From: Streptococcus pseudopneumoniae ATCC BAA-960 = CCUG 49455 | GTDB taxonomy: Bacteria > Bacillota > Bacilli > Lactobacillales > Streptococcaceae | DNA: 26,704 nucleotides | Reading direction: 5' to 3' | NCBI RefSeq assembly: GCF_002087075.1 | Contig: NZ_MWSM01000040.1 | Location: 32,586-59,289 of the forward strand | Shown: in pieces, positions 19,404 through 26,704 of the stretch | Position numbering within the stretch: the first letter of the stretch is position 1 | Layout: the number at the start of each line of letters is the position of its first letter | Position numbers and translations under genes: made by a program | Notes under the pieces: generated by a model | Seen by the model: only the letters and a program-made list of their open reading frames with translations | The model's database searches: none | Told to the model about the DNA's origin: nothing

Positions 19404-20570
19404 TTAATAGTTCTTTGTATAATCTCGGTGTTGGGCTACCGCTTCTTTTAATTCCTCTAGATTGTCTGATGAGAATTTTTCAAGGATTTCTTGTGCCAGA
19501 ACCGTTGCCACAACGGCTTCCATAACCACTCCTGCTGCTGGAAGAGCGGTCGGATCACTTCTCTCCACGGTTGCCTTATAAGGTTCGTGGGTTTCGATAT
19601 CCACACTCATAAGAGGTTTATAAAGAGTAGGAATGGGTTTCATGACCCCACGAACAACGATGGGTTGCCCATTAGTCATACCACCTTCAAAACCACCTAG
19701 ATTATTGGTACGGCGAGTATAACCGTCTTCTTTAGACCAGAGAATTTCATCCATAACTTGGCTGCCTTTACGATAACCAGCCTCAAAGCCAAGACCAAAT
19801 TCCACCCCTTTAAAAGCATTGATAGAGACAACTGCCTGGGCCAATCTTGCATCCAATTTTCTATCCCATTGGACATAGGAACCAAGACCAACTGGAACGC
19901 CTCCGACGACTGTCTCCACAACCCCACCGATGGTATCACCATCACGTTTGATTTGGTCAATATAGTCCTTGATTTCCTGTTCTCGTTCTTGGTTGACAAT
20001 AGAAACTTCAGACTGGGCAGCTCTTTGCTTAATTTCAGCGACTGTCAGATTTTCAGGAACATCTATTTCCTTACCACCAAAGACCACGACATGGTTGGCA
20101 ATCTCCATATCCAGCTCAGCCAAGAGGCGTTTGGCTACTGCACCAACTGCCACCCGCATGGTAGTTTCACGAGCTGATGAACGCTCCAAAGAATTTCGCA
20201 AATCATCAAAACGGTACTTAATCCCCCCAACCAAATCGGCATGACCTGGGCGAGGATGAGTAATTTTCCGCTTGCTTTTAAGGCGGTCTTCAATGTCCTC
20301 CGCAGACATGATGTCCAGCCATTTCTGGTGGTCCTTATTGATGACATCCATAGTAATAGGCGCCCCTGTCGTCTTCCCGTGGCGAACACCCGAAGTAAAG
20401 ACAACCTGGTCACTCTCAATCTTCATACGACCACCACGACCGTAGCCACCCTGACGGCGTTTAAGGTCGCCATTGATATCCTCAGCTGTCAAAGGAAGCC
20501 CAGCTGGAATTCCCTCAATGATAGCTGTCAGACGGGGTCCGTGTGATTCTCCTGCAGTTAAATATCTCAT
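19404..20570 (-). CDS. aroC: Chorismate synthase
   Basis: Makes chorismate from EPSP, using reduced FMN. The 388-residue protein has all three family signatures: [19 protein letters not shown] near the start (His10), RPGHADL (His110), and [18 protein letters not shown] (from 130). [13 protein letters not shown] appears further on. The start follows aroB by 9 bases behind AAGGAGAG. Confidence 0.98.
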   Translation of the reverse strand: MRYLTAGESHGPRLTAIIEGIPAGLPLTAEDINGDLKRRQGGYGRGGRMKIESDQVVFTSGVRHGKTTGAPITMDVINKDHQKWLDIMSAEDIEDRLKSKRKITHPRPGHADLVGGIKYRFDDLRNSLERSSARETTMRVAVGAVAKRLLAELDMEIANHVVVFGGKEIDVPENLTVAEIKQRAAQSEVSIVNQEREQEIKDYIDQIKRDGDTIGGVVETVVGGVPVGLGSYVQWDRKLDARLAQAVVSINAFKGVEFGLGFEAGYRKGSQVMDEILWSKEDGYTRRTNNLGGFEGGMTNGQPIVVRGVMKPIPTLYKPLMSVDIETHEPYKATVERSDPTALPAAGVVMEAVVATVLAQEILEKFSSDNLEELKEAVAQHRDYTKNY

Positions 20571-20579
20571 ACACTCTCC

Positions 20580-21647
20580 TTATTTTACCAAGTAGTCTTT
20601 CATCTCTTCCAGAGAAACTGGGTGAATGGTCGCTGAACCAAGCTCTGGCACCAAGACCAATTTCAAGATGTTGCCACGCGCTTTCTTGTCATGAGTCAAA
20701 GCCTGATAAAGCTTGTCAACATCCCAGTTTTCATAGTCAACAGGCAAGCCAAATTTCTGACACATAGCTGTAATGGACTGAGTTATTCCTTCTGGCATAA
20801 GGCCTTTTTCCTCAGCCACCTTGGAAATCTGCACCATTCCCATGGCAACAGCTTCACCATGCATGACTTTCCCATACCCAGCCGTTGCTTCAATGGCATG
20901 ACCAATGGTGTGGCCAAAATTGAGGTAAAGGCGAACACCATTGTCCAACTCATCCTCAACTACCATCTTGCGCTTGACCTGACAAGAATGTTCAATCAAG
21001 GTCTCTGCATGTTCCAGAATGCTCTCAACAGAACCATCCAGCTCCGTCAAAAGAGCCCACAGTTCTGGATCCTCAATCAAGCCATACTTGATGACCTCCC
21101 CCATCCCTTCAATCAACTCTCTTTTTCCAAGCGTTTCAAGGACAAGCGGGTCAATCAGAACCCCATCTGGTTGGGCAAAGGTACCCACCATATTCTTAGC
21201 AAATGGAGTGTTAACGCCTGTCTTTCCACCGATAGACGAATCCACCTGGGCAGTTAAACTGGTCGGAATCTGAACAAAGTGAATACCCCGCATATAGGTA
21301 GAGGCTACAAAACCAGCCAGGTCCCCAACGACACCACCGCCGAGAGCCACGATTCCATCGCTACGAGTCAACCCCTGCTTAACTAGAAATTCATATACTT
21401 TCTGAACAGTAGTTAAATTCTTTCTTTCTTCCCCTTCTAAAAAGTCAAAAACAGCTACCTGAAAACCAGCATCTTCTAGGCTGAGTTTGACCTTCTCAGC
21501 ATAAAGAGAAGCTACATGGTTGTCTGTTACGATGAGCACTTTTTGTGGTTGCCATAGTTCTCGCAACCATTGACCAGCCTGAGCCAGACAACCTTTTTCA
21601 ATCTGAATATCATAAGGATGATGAGGAATATCGATTCTGATTTTCAT
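20580..21647 (-). CDS. aroB: 3-dehydroquinate synthase
   Basis: Cyclises DAHP to 3-dehydroquinate, using NAD and a divalent metal. In the 355-residue protein the NAD site is [13 protein letters not shown] (101-113), followed by [21 protein letters not shown]. The metal ligands are Glu184 (GMGEVIKYG), His246 (NFGHTIGH) and His263 (MHGEAVAMG). It follows aroE by 18 bases with GGGAG before the ATG. The gene for the previous step, DAHP synthase, is not in the window. Confidence 0.98.
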   Translation of the reverse strand: MKIRIDIPHHPYDIQIEKGCLAQAGQWLRELWQPQKVLIVTDNHVASLYAEKVKLSLEDAGFQVAVFDFLEGEERKNLTTVQKVYEFLVKQGLTRSDGIVALGGGVVGDLAGFVASTYMRGIHFVQIPTSLTAQVDSSIGGKTGVNTPFAKNMVGTFAQPDGVLIDPLVLETLGKRELIEGMGEVIKYGLIEDPELWALLTELDGSVESILEHAETLIEHSCQVKRKMVVEDELDNGVRLYLNFGHTIGHAIEATAGYGKVMHGEAVAMGMVQISKVAEEKGLMPEGITQSITAMCQKFGLPVDYENWDVDKLYQALTHDKKARGNILKLVLVPELGSATIHPVSLEEMKDYLVK

Positions 21648-21665
21648 AGGAGAGTCTCCCTTTCT

Positions 21666-22520
21666 TTATTGGTATTTTTCTGTTAAAGACTGCCAAATCT
21701 CTTCTGTCGGCATTTCCTTGCCTGTCCACAGTTGAAAAGCTTCTGCAGCTTGATAGAGCAACATTCCCAGACCATTGACTGCTGGATTGCCCTGACTTCT
21801 AGCCCATTTCAAAAATGGCGTTTCAAAGGGTTGGTAAATGATATCTGCGACCAAGAGAGTCTCTGTCAGATTGATGTTTTCTGGAACTGGGGATGATTGA
21901 CCATCCATGCCCACACTAGTCGCATTGACCAGTAAGCCCGAATCGACAATCCTTGCTTGCAGTTCCGAAACATCTTCTAAAGCATACAAGTCCACTTTAA
22001 AGCCTGTCTGCTCCTGTAACTTGTCTAGGTGAGGTCTTGTTTTTTCCATAGAAACGGAACGAACAAAGACCGAAATCTGACTGACACCATCCAAAATGGC
22101 TTGCGCTATAATGGACTTGGCCGCACCACCTGCACCCAGCAGGGTCATCTTCTTACCTGTAATTGTAAAAGAAGGCAAACTCTTAAAGAATCCCTTGCCA
22201 TCTGTATTATATCCAATCAAATTCCCATTCTCATTGACAACCGTATTGACCGCACCAATCAAGCGCACCTCATCGCTCAGCCCGTCCAAATAAGGAATCA
22301 CCTGCTCCTTATAGGGCATGGACAGATTGATGCCAAACATCTGGTAGCGACAAATATTGGCTACTGTTTCTGCCAAATCACCCGCTTCAATCTCCCAAGC
22401 AACATAAACACCATTGGTAGCTGTCGCCTCAAAGGCCCTATTGTGGATGAAGGGAGAAATAGAATGTTTAATAGGATTGGCAACAACTGCAGCTAAACGT
22501 GTATAGCCATCAAGCTTCAT
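21666..22520 (-). CDS. aroE: Shikimate dehydrogenase
   Basis: Reduces 3-dehydroshikimate to shikimate with NADPH. The 284-residue protein has the substrate-site serines in [10 protein letters not shown] (Ser20/22), the catalytic Lys71 in NLSMPYKEQ, Asn92 (GAVNTV) and Asp107 (GYNTDGKG). The nucleotide loop is GAGGAAKS (129-136). The gene overlaps aroD by 11 bases, with GGGAG inside the end of aroD. Confidence 0.97.
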   Translation of the reverse strand: MKLDGYTRLAAVVANPIKHSISPFIHNRAFEATATNGVYVAWEIEAGDLAETVANICRYQMFGINLSMPYKEQVIPYLDGLSDEVRLIGAVNTVVNENGNLIGYNTDGKGFFKSLPSFTITGKKMTLLGAGGAAKSIIAQAILDGVSQISVFVRSVSMEKTRPHLDKLQEQTGFKVDLYALEDVSELQARIVDSGLLVNATSVGMDGQSSPVPENINLTETLLVADIIYQPFETPFLKWARSQGNPAVNGLGMLLYQAAEAFQLWTGKEMPTEEIWQSLTEKYQ

Positions 22521-23187
22521 CCAAAATCTCCCTGATTTTTTTCATGCTAGCTAGAGAAATCTGACCAGGGGCACTAGCCTCATCCAGACTGGCAAAAGAC
22601 CAACTCGAACCAGTCACATCCGCAGTGATACGAGAAACCTTGCCCACCTTACCCATAGAAATAGTTACATATTCCTGCTCAGGATTGAGGGTTTTAAAGC
22701 CCCGTGTATAGTTCATCAAGTCTAGCACATCCTGCTCCGTATGAGCCATCACCGCAACCTTGACAAGTTTTGGATTTAGGCTCGTCAACTCTGACAAGAT
22801 TTCCATCATATTTTCAGGTGTTTCTTGGAAATTGTGGTAACTCAAAACGAGATTTGGGAAGTCCAGCATTTCCTCAAAAACATCCTTGTAGCTATAGTAC
22901 TCAAAATCAATATAGTCTGGTTGATAGAGTTGCACCACTTCCTTGATTAAATGGATATATTCTTCTGAAGAAAGGTCAATTTCTCCCCCTTCAGAGCGAG
23001 TTCGTAGCGTGAAAACCAACTCACGACCTGCGAATTTTTCAAAAATAGCTGGAGCCACCTGCAAAATCGCTTCTTTAGGCAGATAGTCGGCACGCCATTC
23101 AATGATGTCGGCATCCAGGTACCTCGTGGCATCCAGAGCCTGGGCCTCCTCTAAACTTCTTGGCATTACTGAAACGATTAATTTCAT
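22510..23187 (-). CDS. aroD: 3-dehydroquinate dehydratase, type I
   Basis: Dehydrates 3-dehydroquinate through a Schiff base. In the 225-residue protein, EWRAD (30-34), His118 (LSYHNF), the Schiff-base Lys143 (KLVKVAVMA) and Arg186 (GKVSRI) fit the type I family. The start codon overlaps the stop of the methyltransferase gene as ATGA, so translation is probably coupled. Confidence 0.97.
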   Translation of the reverse strand: MKLIVSVMPRSLEEAQALDATRYLDADIIEWRADYLPKEAILQVAPAIFEKFAGRELVFTLRTRSEGGEIDLSSEEYIHLIKEVVQLYQPDYIDFEYYSYKDVFEEMLDFPNLVLSYHNFQETPENMMEILSELTSLNPKLVKVAVMAHTEQDVLDLMNYTRGFKTLNPEQEYVTISMGKVGKVSRITADVTGSSWSFASLDEASAPGQISLASMKKIREILDEA

Positions 23188-24347
23188 TTACTAACCTTCA
23201 TACTAATCACCTTGAGGTAATTACTACTTTCATCTTTTTTATTATAGGCGAAGTCTGCTGGAAGACCGTATTTATTTAAAATCTGGTAACTTCTTCCTGC
23301 AAAGCCTTTATCAATTTGTTCTGTAAATTTCTGACGGGAAACATTGGCAGCATTGGTACTGGCAATGATAATCCCTCCAGGATTTAAAATCTCAAGACTC
23401 TGGGAAATCAACTTGTGATAATCCTTGGCCACAGAGAAGGTTTGTTTTTTGTTCCGAGCAAAGCTAGGCGGATCTAGGACAATCACATCGTAGGTCAAGC
23501 CTTTTCGTTTGGCATACTTGAAATATTCAAAGACATCCATGACCACAAAACGATGGTCGTCTGTGCTGATTCCATTTGCCTGAAAATGCGCTTCCGACAA
23601 TTCTCGTGAACGTTTGGCTAAATCAACCGAAGTTGTCTGGTTTGCTCCTCCCATGGCCGCAGCTACTGAAAAAGCTGCTGTATAAGAAAACATATTGAGC
23701 AAGGATTTGCCCATAGCCAATCCATCCACCAAGCTACCACGAACCTCGTGCTGGTCTAGGAAAATCCCTGTCATCAAGCCATCATTCATAAAGACTTGAT
23801 ACAAGACACCATTTTCCAAAACAGTGAAAAAGTCAGGTGCTTCTTGACCATAAACATGGGTAGATTCATAGTCCAAACCCTTAAAGCGGATCTTCTCATA
23901 GGCCCCTAAAACCTCAGGAAAAACCTGTCTAAAGGCTTCTGAGATGGTCTGACGAATCTGATAAACATAAGAGTTATACCAAGAAAAGACAGCATAGTCG
24001 CCATAAAGGTCCACTGTCAGACCCCCAAAGCCATCTCCCTCTTGGTTGAAGAGACGAAAGGCAGTTGTCAAATCATCTTGATAGTAGGCGCTTCTCTTTT
24101 CTTTGGCTTGTCTAAACAGCATTTCAAAGAAAGCTTGATTGAAGGCCACCTTGTCCTTACTAACAAACCAGCCCAAGCCCTTGTTTTGCTGAGAAAGGTA
24201 GGCAGTCCCAAGAAAGGTTCCTTCTTGACCCTGCACTTCTACTTCCTGATCCTTAAGATTGACATTCTCAAGATCACTGGCTTCTAGTAAAACTAGCCCC
24301 TTAGCAAGCTTCTTTTCAACCCTTTTGCTAACTCTTATTCTATTCAT
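23184..24347 (-). CDS. SAM-dependent rRNA methyltransferase, RlmI/RlmQ-like
   Basis: A 387-residue protein with an N-terminal PUA-like RNA-binding domain (~1-75) and a class I methyltransferase domain: NMFSYTAAF as the SAM loop and [11 protein letters not shown] as the DPPxF motif. It is usually annotated as 23S rRNA m5C methyltransferase RlmI. However, the whole protein has no cysteine, and the site that is SCSG in E. coli RlmI reads ASTNAA here. The m5C mechanism needs that Cys, so a cysteine-independent product such as m7G (as for RlmK and the recently described Firmicute RlmQ) fits better. I start it at the Met at 24347 because the -10 box overlaps the upstream ATG at 24356. It leads the aro operon, with a 4-base overlap into aroD. 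Confidence 0.88.
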   Translation of the reverse strand: MNRIRVSKRVEKKLAKGLVLLEASDLENVNLKDQEVEVQGQEGTFLGTAYLSQQNKGLGWFVSKDKVAFNQAFFEMLFRQAKEKRSAYYQDDLTTAFRLFNQEGDGFGGLTVDLYGDYAVFSWYNSYVYQIRQTISEAFRQVFPEVLGAYEKIRFKGLDYESTHVYGQEAPDFFTVLENGVLYQVFMNDGLMTGIFLDQHEVRGSLVDGLAMGKSLLNMFSYTAAFSVAAAMGGANQTTSVDLAKRSRELSEAHFQANGISTDDHRFVVMDVFEYFKYAKRKGLTYDVIVLDPPSFARNKKQTFSVAKDYHKLISQSLEILNPGGIIIASTNAANVSRQKFTEQIDKGFAGRSYQILNKYGLPADFAYNKKDESSNYLKVISMKVSK

Positions 24348-24354
24348 AACTACC

Positions 24355-24383
24355 ATTATATCAAACTTTTAGCCAATTCTCAA
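24355..24383 (-). promoter_or_regulatory. Promoter of the rlmI/aro operon
   Basis: On the minus strand TTGAGA (24383-24378), exactly 17 bases, and TATAAT (24360-24355) form a near-consensus promoter. The predicted first transcribed base falls at about 24347-24348, on or next to the ATG of the methyltransferase. It is the only clear promoter found for the aro genes. Confidence 0.8.
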
Positions 24384-24404
24384 AAAAGAAACTACCCTTG
24401 CTTT

Positions 24405-24433
24405 TTTACTCTTCTTTTAAAAAATGGTATACT
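24405..24433 (+). promoter_or_regulatory. Promoter of ltaS
   Basis: TTTACT (24405-24410), a 17-base spacer and the extended -10 TGGTATACT (24425-24433). It predicts transcription from about 24440, downstream of the longest open-frame start (TTG at 24398), which therefore cannot be used. It lies back to back with the aro promoter, some 20 bases apart. Confidence 0.7.
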
Positions 24434-24463
24434 AATACTAATAAAAAATTAGGAAGTAAATGT

Positions 24464-26614
24464 GTGAAAAGCAATTTTAACAAAATCCAAAAAGCCGTCG
24501 GTACCAGACTGGGTTTTGTCCTAACCCTTTTAATCCTCTATTGGCTCAAAACCTTATTAGCCTATGCCGTTGACTTTAATTTAGATATTCAAGTGGGCAA
24601 GTTGCAGGGAAATTACCTTGCCTTTATCGCCTTTTTCAATCCCCTTCCCTTGGGGCTACTCCTGCTGGCTCTAGCCCTCTATGCTCGGTCAACCAAAATC
24701 TTTTATGGTCTGAGTATAGCTATTTATAGCCTTTTATTCATTTGGCTTTATTCCAACGTCTTTTACTATCGAGAATTTAGTGACTTTATCACGGCTAATA
24801 CCATGAAGGTGGTCAGCAAGGTGTCTGTTGGTACTGCAGAATTAGAGTTACTGCGCTTTTGGGATTTCATCTATTTTATGGATTTCCCACTGCTGGCTTT
24901 CCTTTTCTATAAAAAATTCATCCAGCTGGATAGGAGACCTTTCAAATTCCGCTCCAGTGTTGCCATCACTGCTCTCTCTGCCCTGCTCTTTTCAGCTAAC
25001 CTTTTCTTGGCTGAAATTGAGCGTCCCGATCTCCTGTCGCGAGGATTTTCGAATTATTATGTTGTCCGCGCCCTCAGTTTACCAGCTTTTTTAGGTTATA
25101 GTGCCAACCAATCCTACAGCGCCAACAAGGAACGAGCCAAGGCCTCTGAGACAGATCTGCAACCTATTACAGATTATATTCAAGAGCATTCGGCTAAGCC
25201 CAATCCAGACTATTTTGGCTTGGCCAAAGGAAAAAATGTGATTTATCTCCACTTGGAGAGCTTCCAGCAGTTCCTGCTTGACTATAAACTCAACCTAGAT
25301 GGAACTGAGCATGAGGTCACTCCCTTCCTTAATTCCCTCTACCATTCGCAATCTACACTAGCCTTTTCGAATATCTTTAACCAAGTCAAGGCTGGTAAAA
25401 CCTCAGATGCGGAAACCATGCTAGAGACTGGTTTGTTTGGACTTGACCAAGGTTCCTTTATGGTCAACTATGGAAGTACCAATACCCAGCAGGCAGCGCC
25501 TTTTATCCTAACAAAAAATGGCTATCAATCAAGTGCTGTCTTTCACGGTAATATTGGGACCTTCTGGAACCGAAATACGACCTACAAACAATGGGGCTAT
25601 CAATACTTCTTTGATGCATCCTACTTCACCAAGCAAGACAGTAGCAATTCTTTCCAATATGGTTTAAATGATAAAATCATGATGAAAGATTCTATTCAGT
25701 ATCTGGAGCATTTGCAGCAGCCTTTTTATGCCAAGTATATCACGGTGTCCAATCACTATCCCTATGCTAGCAATCTGACTGGCGATGAGCTTGGTTTCCC
25801 ACTGGCTAAGACCAAAGATGAAACAATCAATGGCTACTTCCAAACAGCCAACTATCTGGACAGTGCCATTAAAGCCTTCTTTGACTATCTCAAAGAAAGT
25901 GGCCTCTATGAAAAATCCATCATCGTCATTTACGGAGACCATTATGGTATTTCCAACTCCCGCAATCCTGACCTGGCACCCTTGATTAGCAAGACTTCTG
26001 AGAACTGGTCGAATTACGACAATGCCATGTTGCAACGAGTGCCTTTTATGGTGGTCATGCCTGGCTATGAAAAAGGACAAATCATCAATACCTACGGTGG
26101 ACAAATCGATATCTTACCGACTCTCGAACACCTCCTTGGTATTGAGTCCAGTTCCTTCCTTCAAGTTGGGCAAGACCTTCTGTCTCCAGACCATCAAGAA
26201 ATCGTTGCCTTTCGAACTGCCAATTCCTTCGTCACACCCAAATATACCAGCTACGACGGACGAACCTACTACACTGAAAGTGGTCTTGAAATCAGCAATC
26301 TTGATGAACAAGCTCAAACTGAACTAGAAAGCGTTCGTCAAGCAGCTAGTCAACAGCTGAAAATCAGCGACCAGATTCAAACTGGTGATTTGATACGTTT
26401 CTACCAAGCAGATCATCTTGGAAAAGTTGATACTGAAAGTATTTCTTACCTCAATTCCTTGCCAATTCTGCAAAAGATTGAACAGGAAAAAGGTAGTCAG
26501 TCAACCAGCCTCTTTAGCCAACGACAAGGCAAAACTAGTACTGACCTTTTCAAGGCACCAAGTTACCAAGAACTCCACCCAGAGTCGGCTGAAACTGAAT
26601 CAAAATCACAATAA
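24464..26614 (+). CDS. ltaS: Lipoteichoic acid synthase, LtaS type
   Basis: Polymerises glycerophosphate from phosphatidylglycerol on the outer membrane face. The 716-residue protein has five membrane helices (~15-36, 51-73, 79-98, 131-148, 164-184) and an outer sulfatase-fold domain. The active-site set matches Staphylococcus aureus LtaS: Glu265 (HLES), nucleophile Thr313 (GKTSDAE), Trp368/Arg370 (FWNRN), His431 (SNHYPY) and Asp492-His493 (YGDHYG). The start is GTG at 24464, 7 bases after AGGAAG; an overlapping ATG at 24460 opens only a six-codon frame. A polar tail of ~80 residues ends the protein. I recall that S. mitis has this gene and S. pneumoniae does not. In S. mitis its true product is reported as unresolved. 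Confidence 0.93.
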   Translation: MKSNFNKIQKAVGTRLGFVLTLLILYWLKTLLAYAVDFNLDIQVGKLQGNYLAFIAFFNPLPLGLLLLALALYARSTKIFYGLSIAIYSLLFIWLYSNVFYYREFSDFITANTMKVVSKVSVGTAELELLRFWDFIYFMDFPLLAFLFYKKFIQLDRRPFKFRSSVAITALSALLFSANLFLAEIERPDLLSRGFSNYYVVRALSLPAFLGYSANQSYSANKERAKASETDLQPITDYIQEHSAKPNPDYFGLAKGKNVIYLHLESFQQFLLDYKLNLDGTEHEVTPFLNSLYHSQSTLAFSNIFNQVKAGKTSDAETMLETGLFGLDQGSFMVNYGSTNTQQAAPFILTKNGYQSSAVFHGNIGTFWNRNTTYKQWGYQYFFDASYFTKQDSSNSFQYGLNDKIMMKDSIQYLEHLQQPFYAKYITVSNHYPYASNLTGDELGFPLAKTKDETINGYFQTANYLDSAIKAFFDYLKESGLYEKSIIVIYGDHYGISNSRNPDLAPLISKTSENWSNYDNAMLQRVPFMVVMPGYEKGQIINTYGGQIDILPTLEHLLGIESSSFLQVGQDLLSPDHQEIVAFRTANSFVTPKYTSYDGRTYYTESGLEISNLDEQAQTELESVRQAASQQLKISDQIQTGDLIRFYQADHLGKVDTESISYLNSLPILQKIEQEKGSQSTSLFSQRQGKTSTDLFKAPSYQELHPESAETESKSQ

Positions 26615-26649
26615 AAATGCTCTTCCATCGTGGAGGAGCATTTCTTTTT
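26615..26649 (+). terminator. Terminator of ltaS
   Basis: AAATGCTCTTCCA and TGGAGGAGCATTT form a 13-bp stem (one G-T pair) with a TCG loop, followed by CTTTTTA. It begins directly after the ltaS stop codon. Confidence 0.92.
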
Positions 26650-26655
26650 ATCAAC

Positions 26656-26704
26656 AAAAATCAAAGAGCAAACTAGGAAGCGATCTGCAGGCTGCTCAAA
26701 GCAC
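26656..26704 (-). repeat. BOX element, right end cut by window
   Basis: The reverse complement of boxC: AAAATCAAAGAGCAAACTAG, then GAAGC and GCAGGCTGCTCAAA. The usual TACTCAATG outer end is altered (TATCAACAA). It is in the opposite orientation to the other four copies and again lies just after a terminator. Its remainder is outside the window. Confidence 0.8.

Noticed and set aside
19758..20244. Several 90-140 codon plus-strand frames within aroC
   Set aside because: Antisense to a fully conserved chorismate synthase; no ribosome binding sites or motifs.
24348..24463. Searched for a T-box or attenuator leader in front of the aro operon
   Set aside because: The promoter abuts the first codon, leaving no leader RNA.
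25664..26104. 146-codon minus-strand open frame inside ltaS
   Set aside because: Antisense shadow of the conserved LtaS catalytic domain.

Overview
The window looks like chromosome from a mitis-group streptococcus (Streptococcus pneumoniae / S. mitis clade). The evidence is low G+C, strong AAGGAG-type ribosome binding sites, extended -10 (TGnTATAAT) promoters, five BOX-type repeats (a repeat family typical of this clade), and a gene order and proteins I recognise from pneumococcus: thrB-hom, mecA, a licD teichoic acid cluster, and a complete aro operon ending in an LCP (psr) gene. The right end carries an intact lipoteichoic acid synthase gene (ltaS). From published work I recall that S. mitis has ltaS while S. 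pneumoniae and S. oralis lack it, so S. mitis is the best guess. This is inference, not a sequence comparison.

Layout, left to right (all genes are on the minus strand except ltaS): (1) 173-3647, a heterodimeric ABC exporter with complementary degenerate ATPase motifs; (2) 3705-4643, a cytosolic MsrA-MsrB fusion; (3) 4902-7059, hom-thrB, the last branch of threonine synthesis; (4) 7210-7947, mecA, the ClpC adaptor; (5) 8265-13703, a five-gene teichoic acid cluster read as licD3, GT4, GT2, Wzy-like polymerase (tarP), Wzz-like partner (tarQ), with its own promoter and terminator; (6) 13982-24347, the aromatic amino acid operon read as rRNA methyltransferase, aroD, aroE, aroB, aroC, tyrA, yheA-like, aroA, aroK, pheA, LCP/psr, with an internal terminator-like hairpin before aroA; (7) 24464-26614, divergent ltaS.

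Together the genes make chorismate, prephenate and the Phe/Tyr precursors from 3-dehydroquinate synthesis onward. They also make threonine and build or attach cell-surface polymers: phosphocholine teichoic acid, LCP transfer and glycerophosphate polymer. Start codons were revised from the longest open frames where a ribosome binding site or promoter decided the matter: 1921, 7059, 7947, 12868, 17850, 24347 and 24464.

I found no tRNA, rRNA, CRISPR array, prophage, insertion sequence or wholly unknown system; most of the window is core chromosome. The points most worth a second look are: the cysteine-free RlmI-like methyltransferase with a probably leaderless mRNA; the TarQ C-terminal domain, which looks like a shrunken tyrosine-kinase fold without a P-loop; ltaS beside type IV teichoic acid genes; the paired degenerate sites of the ABC exporter; and BOX elements sitting at gene 3' ends.
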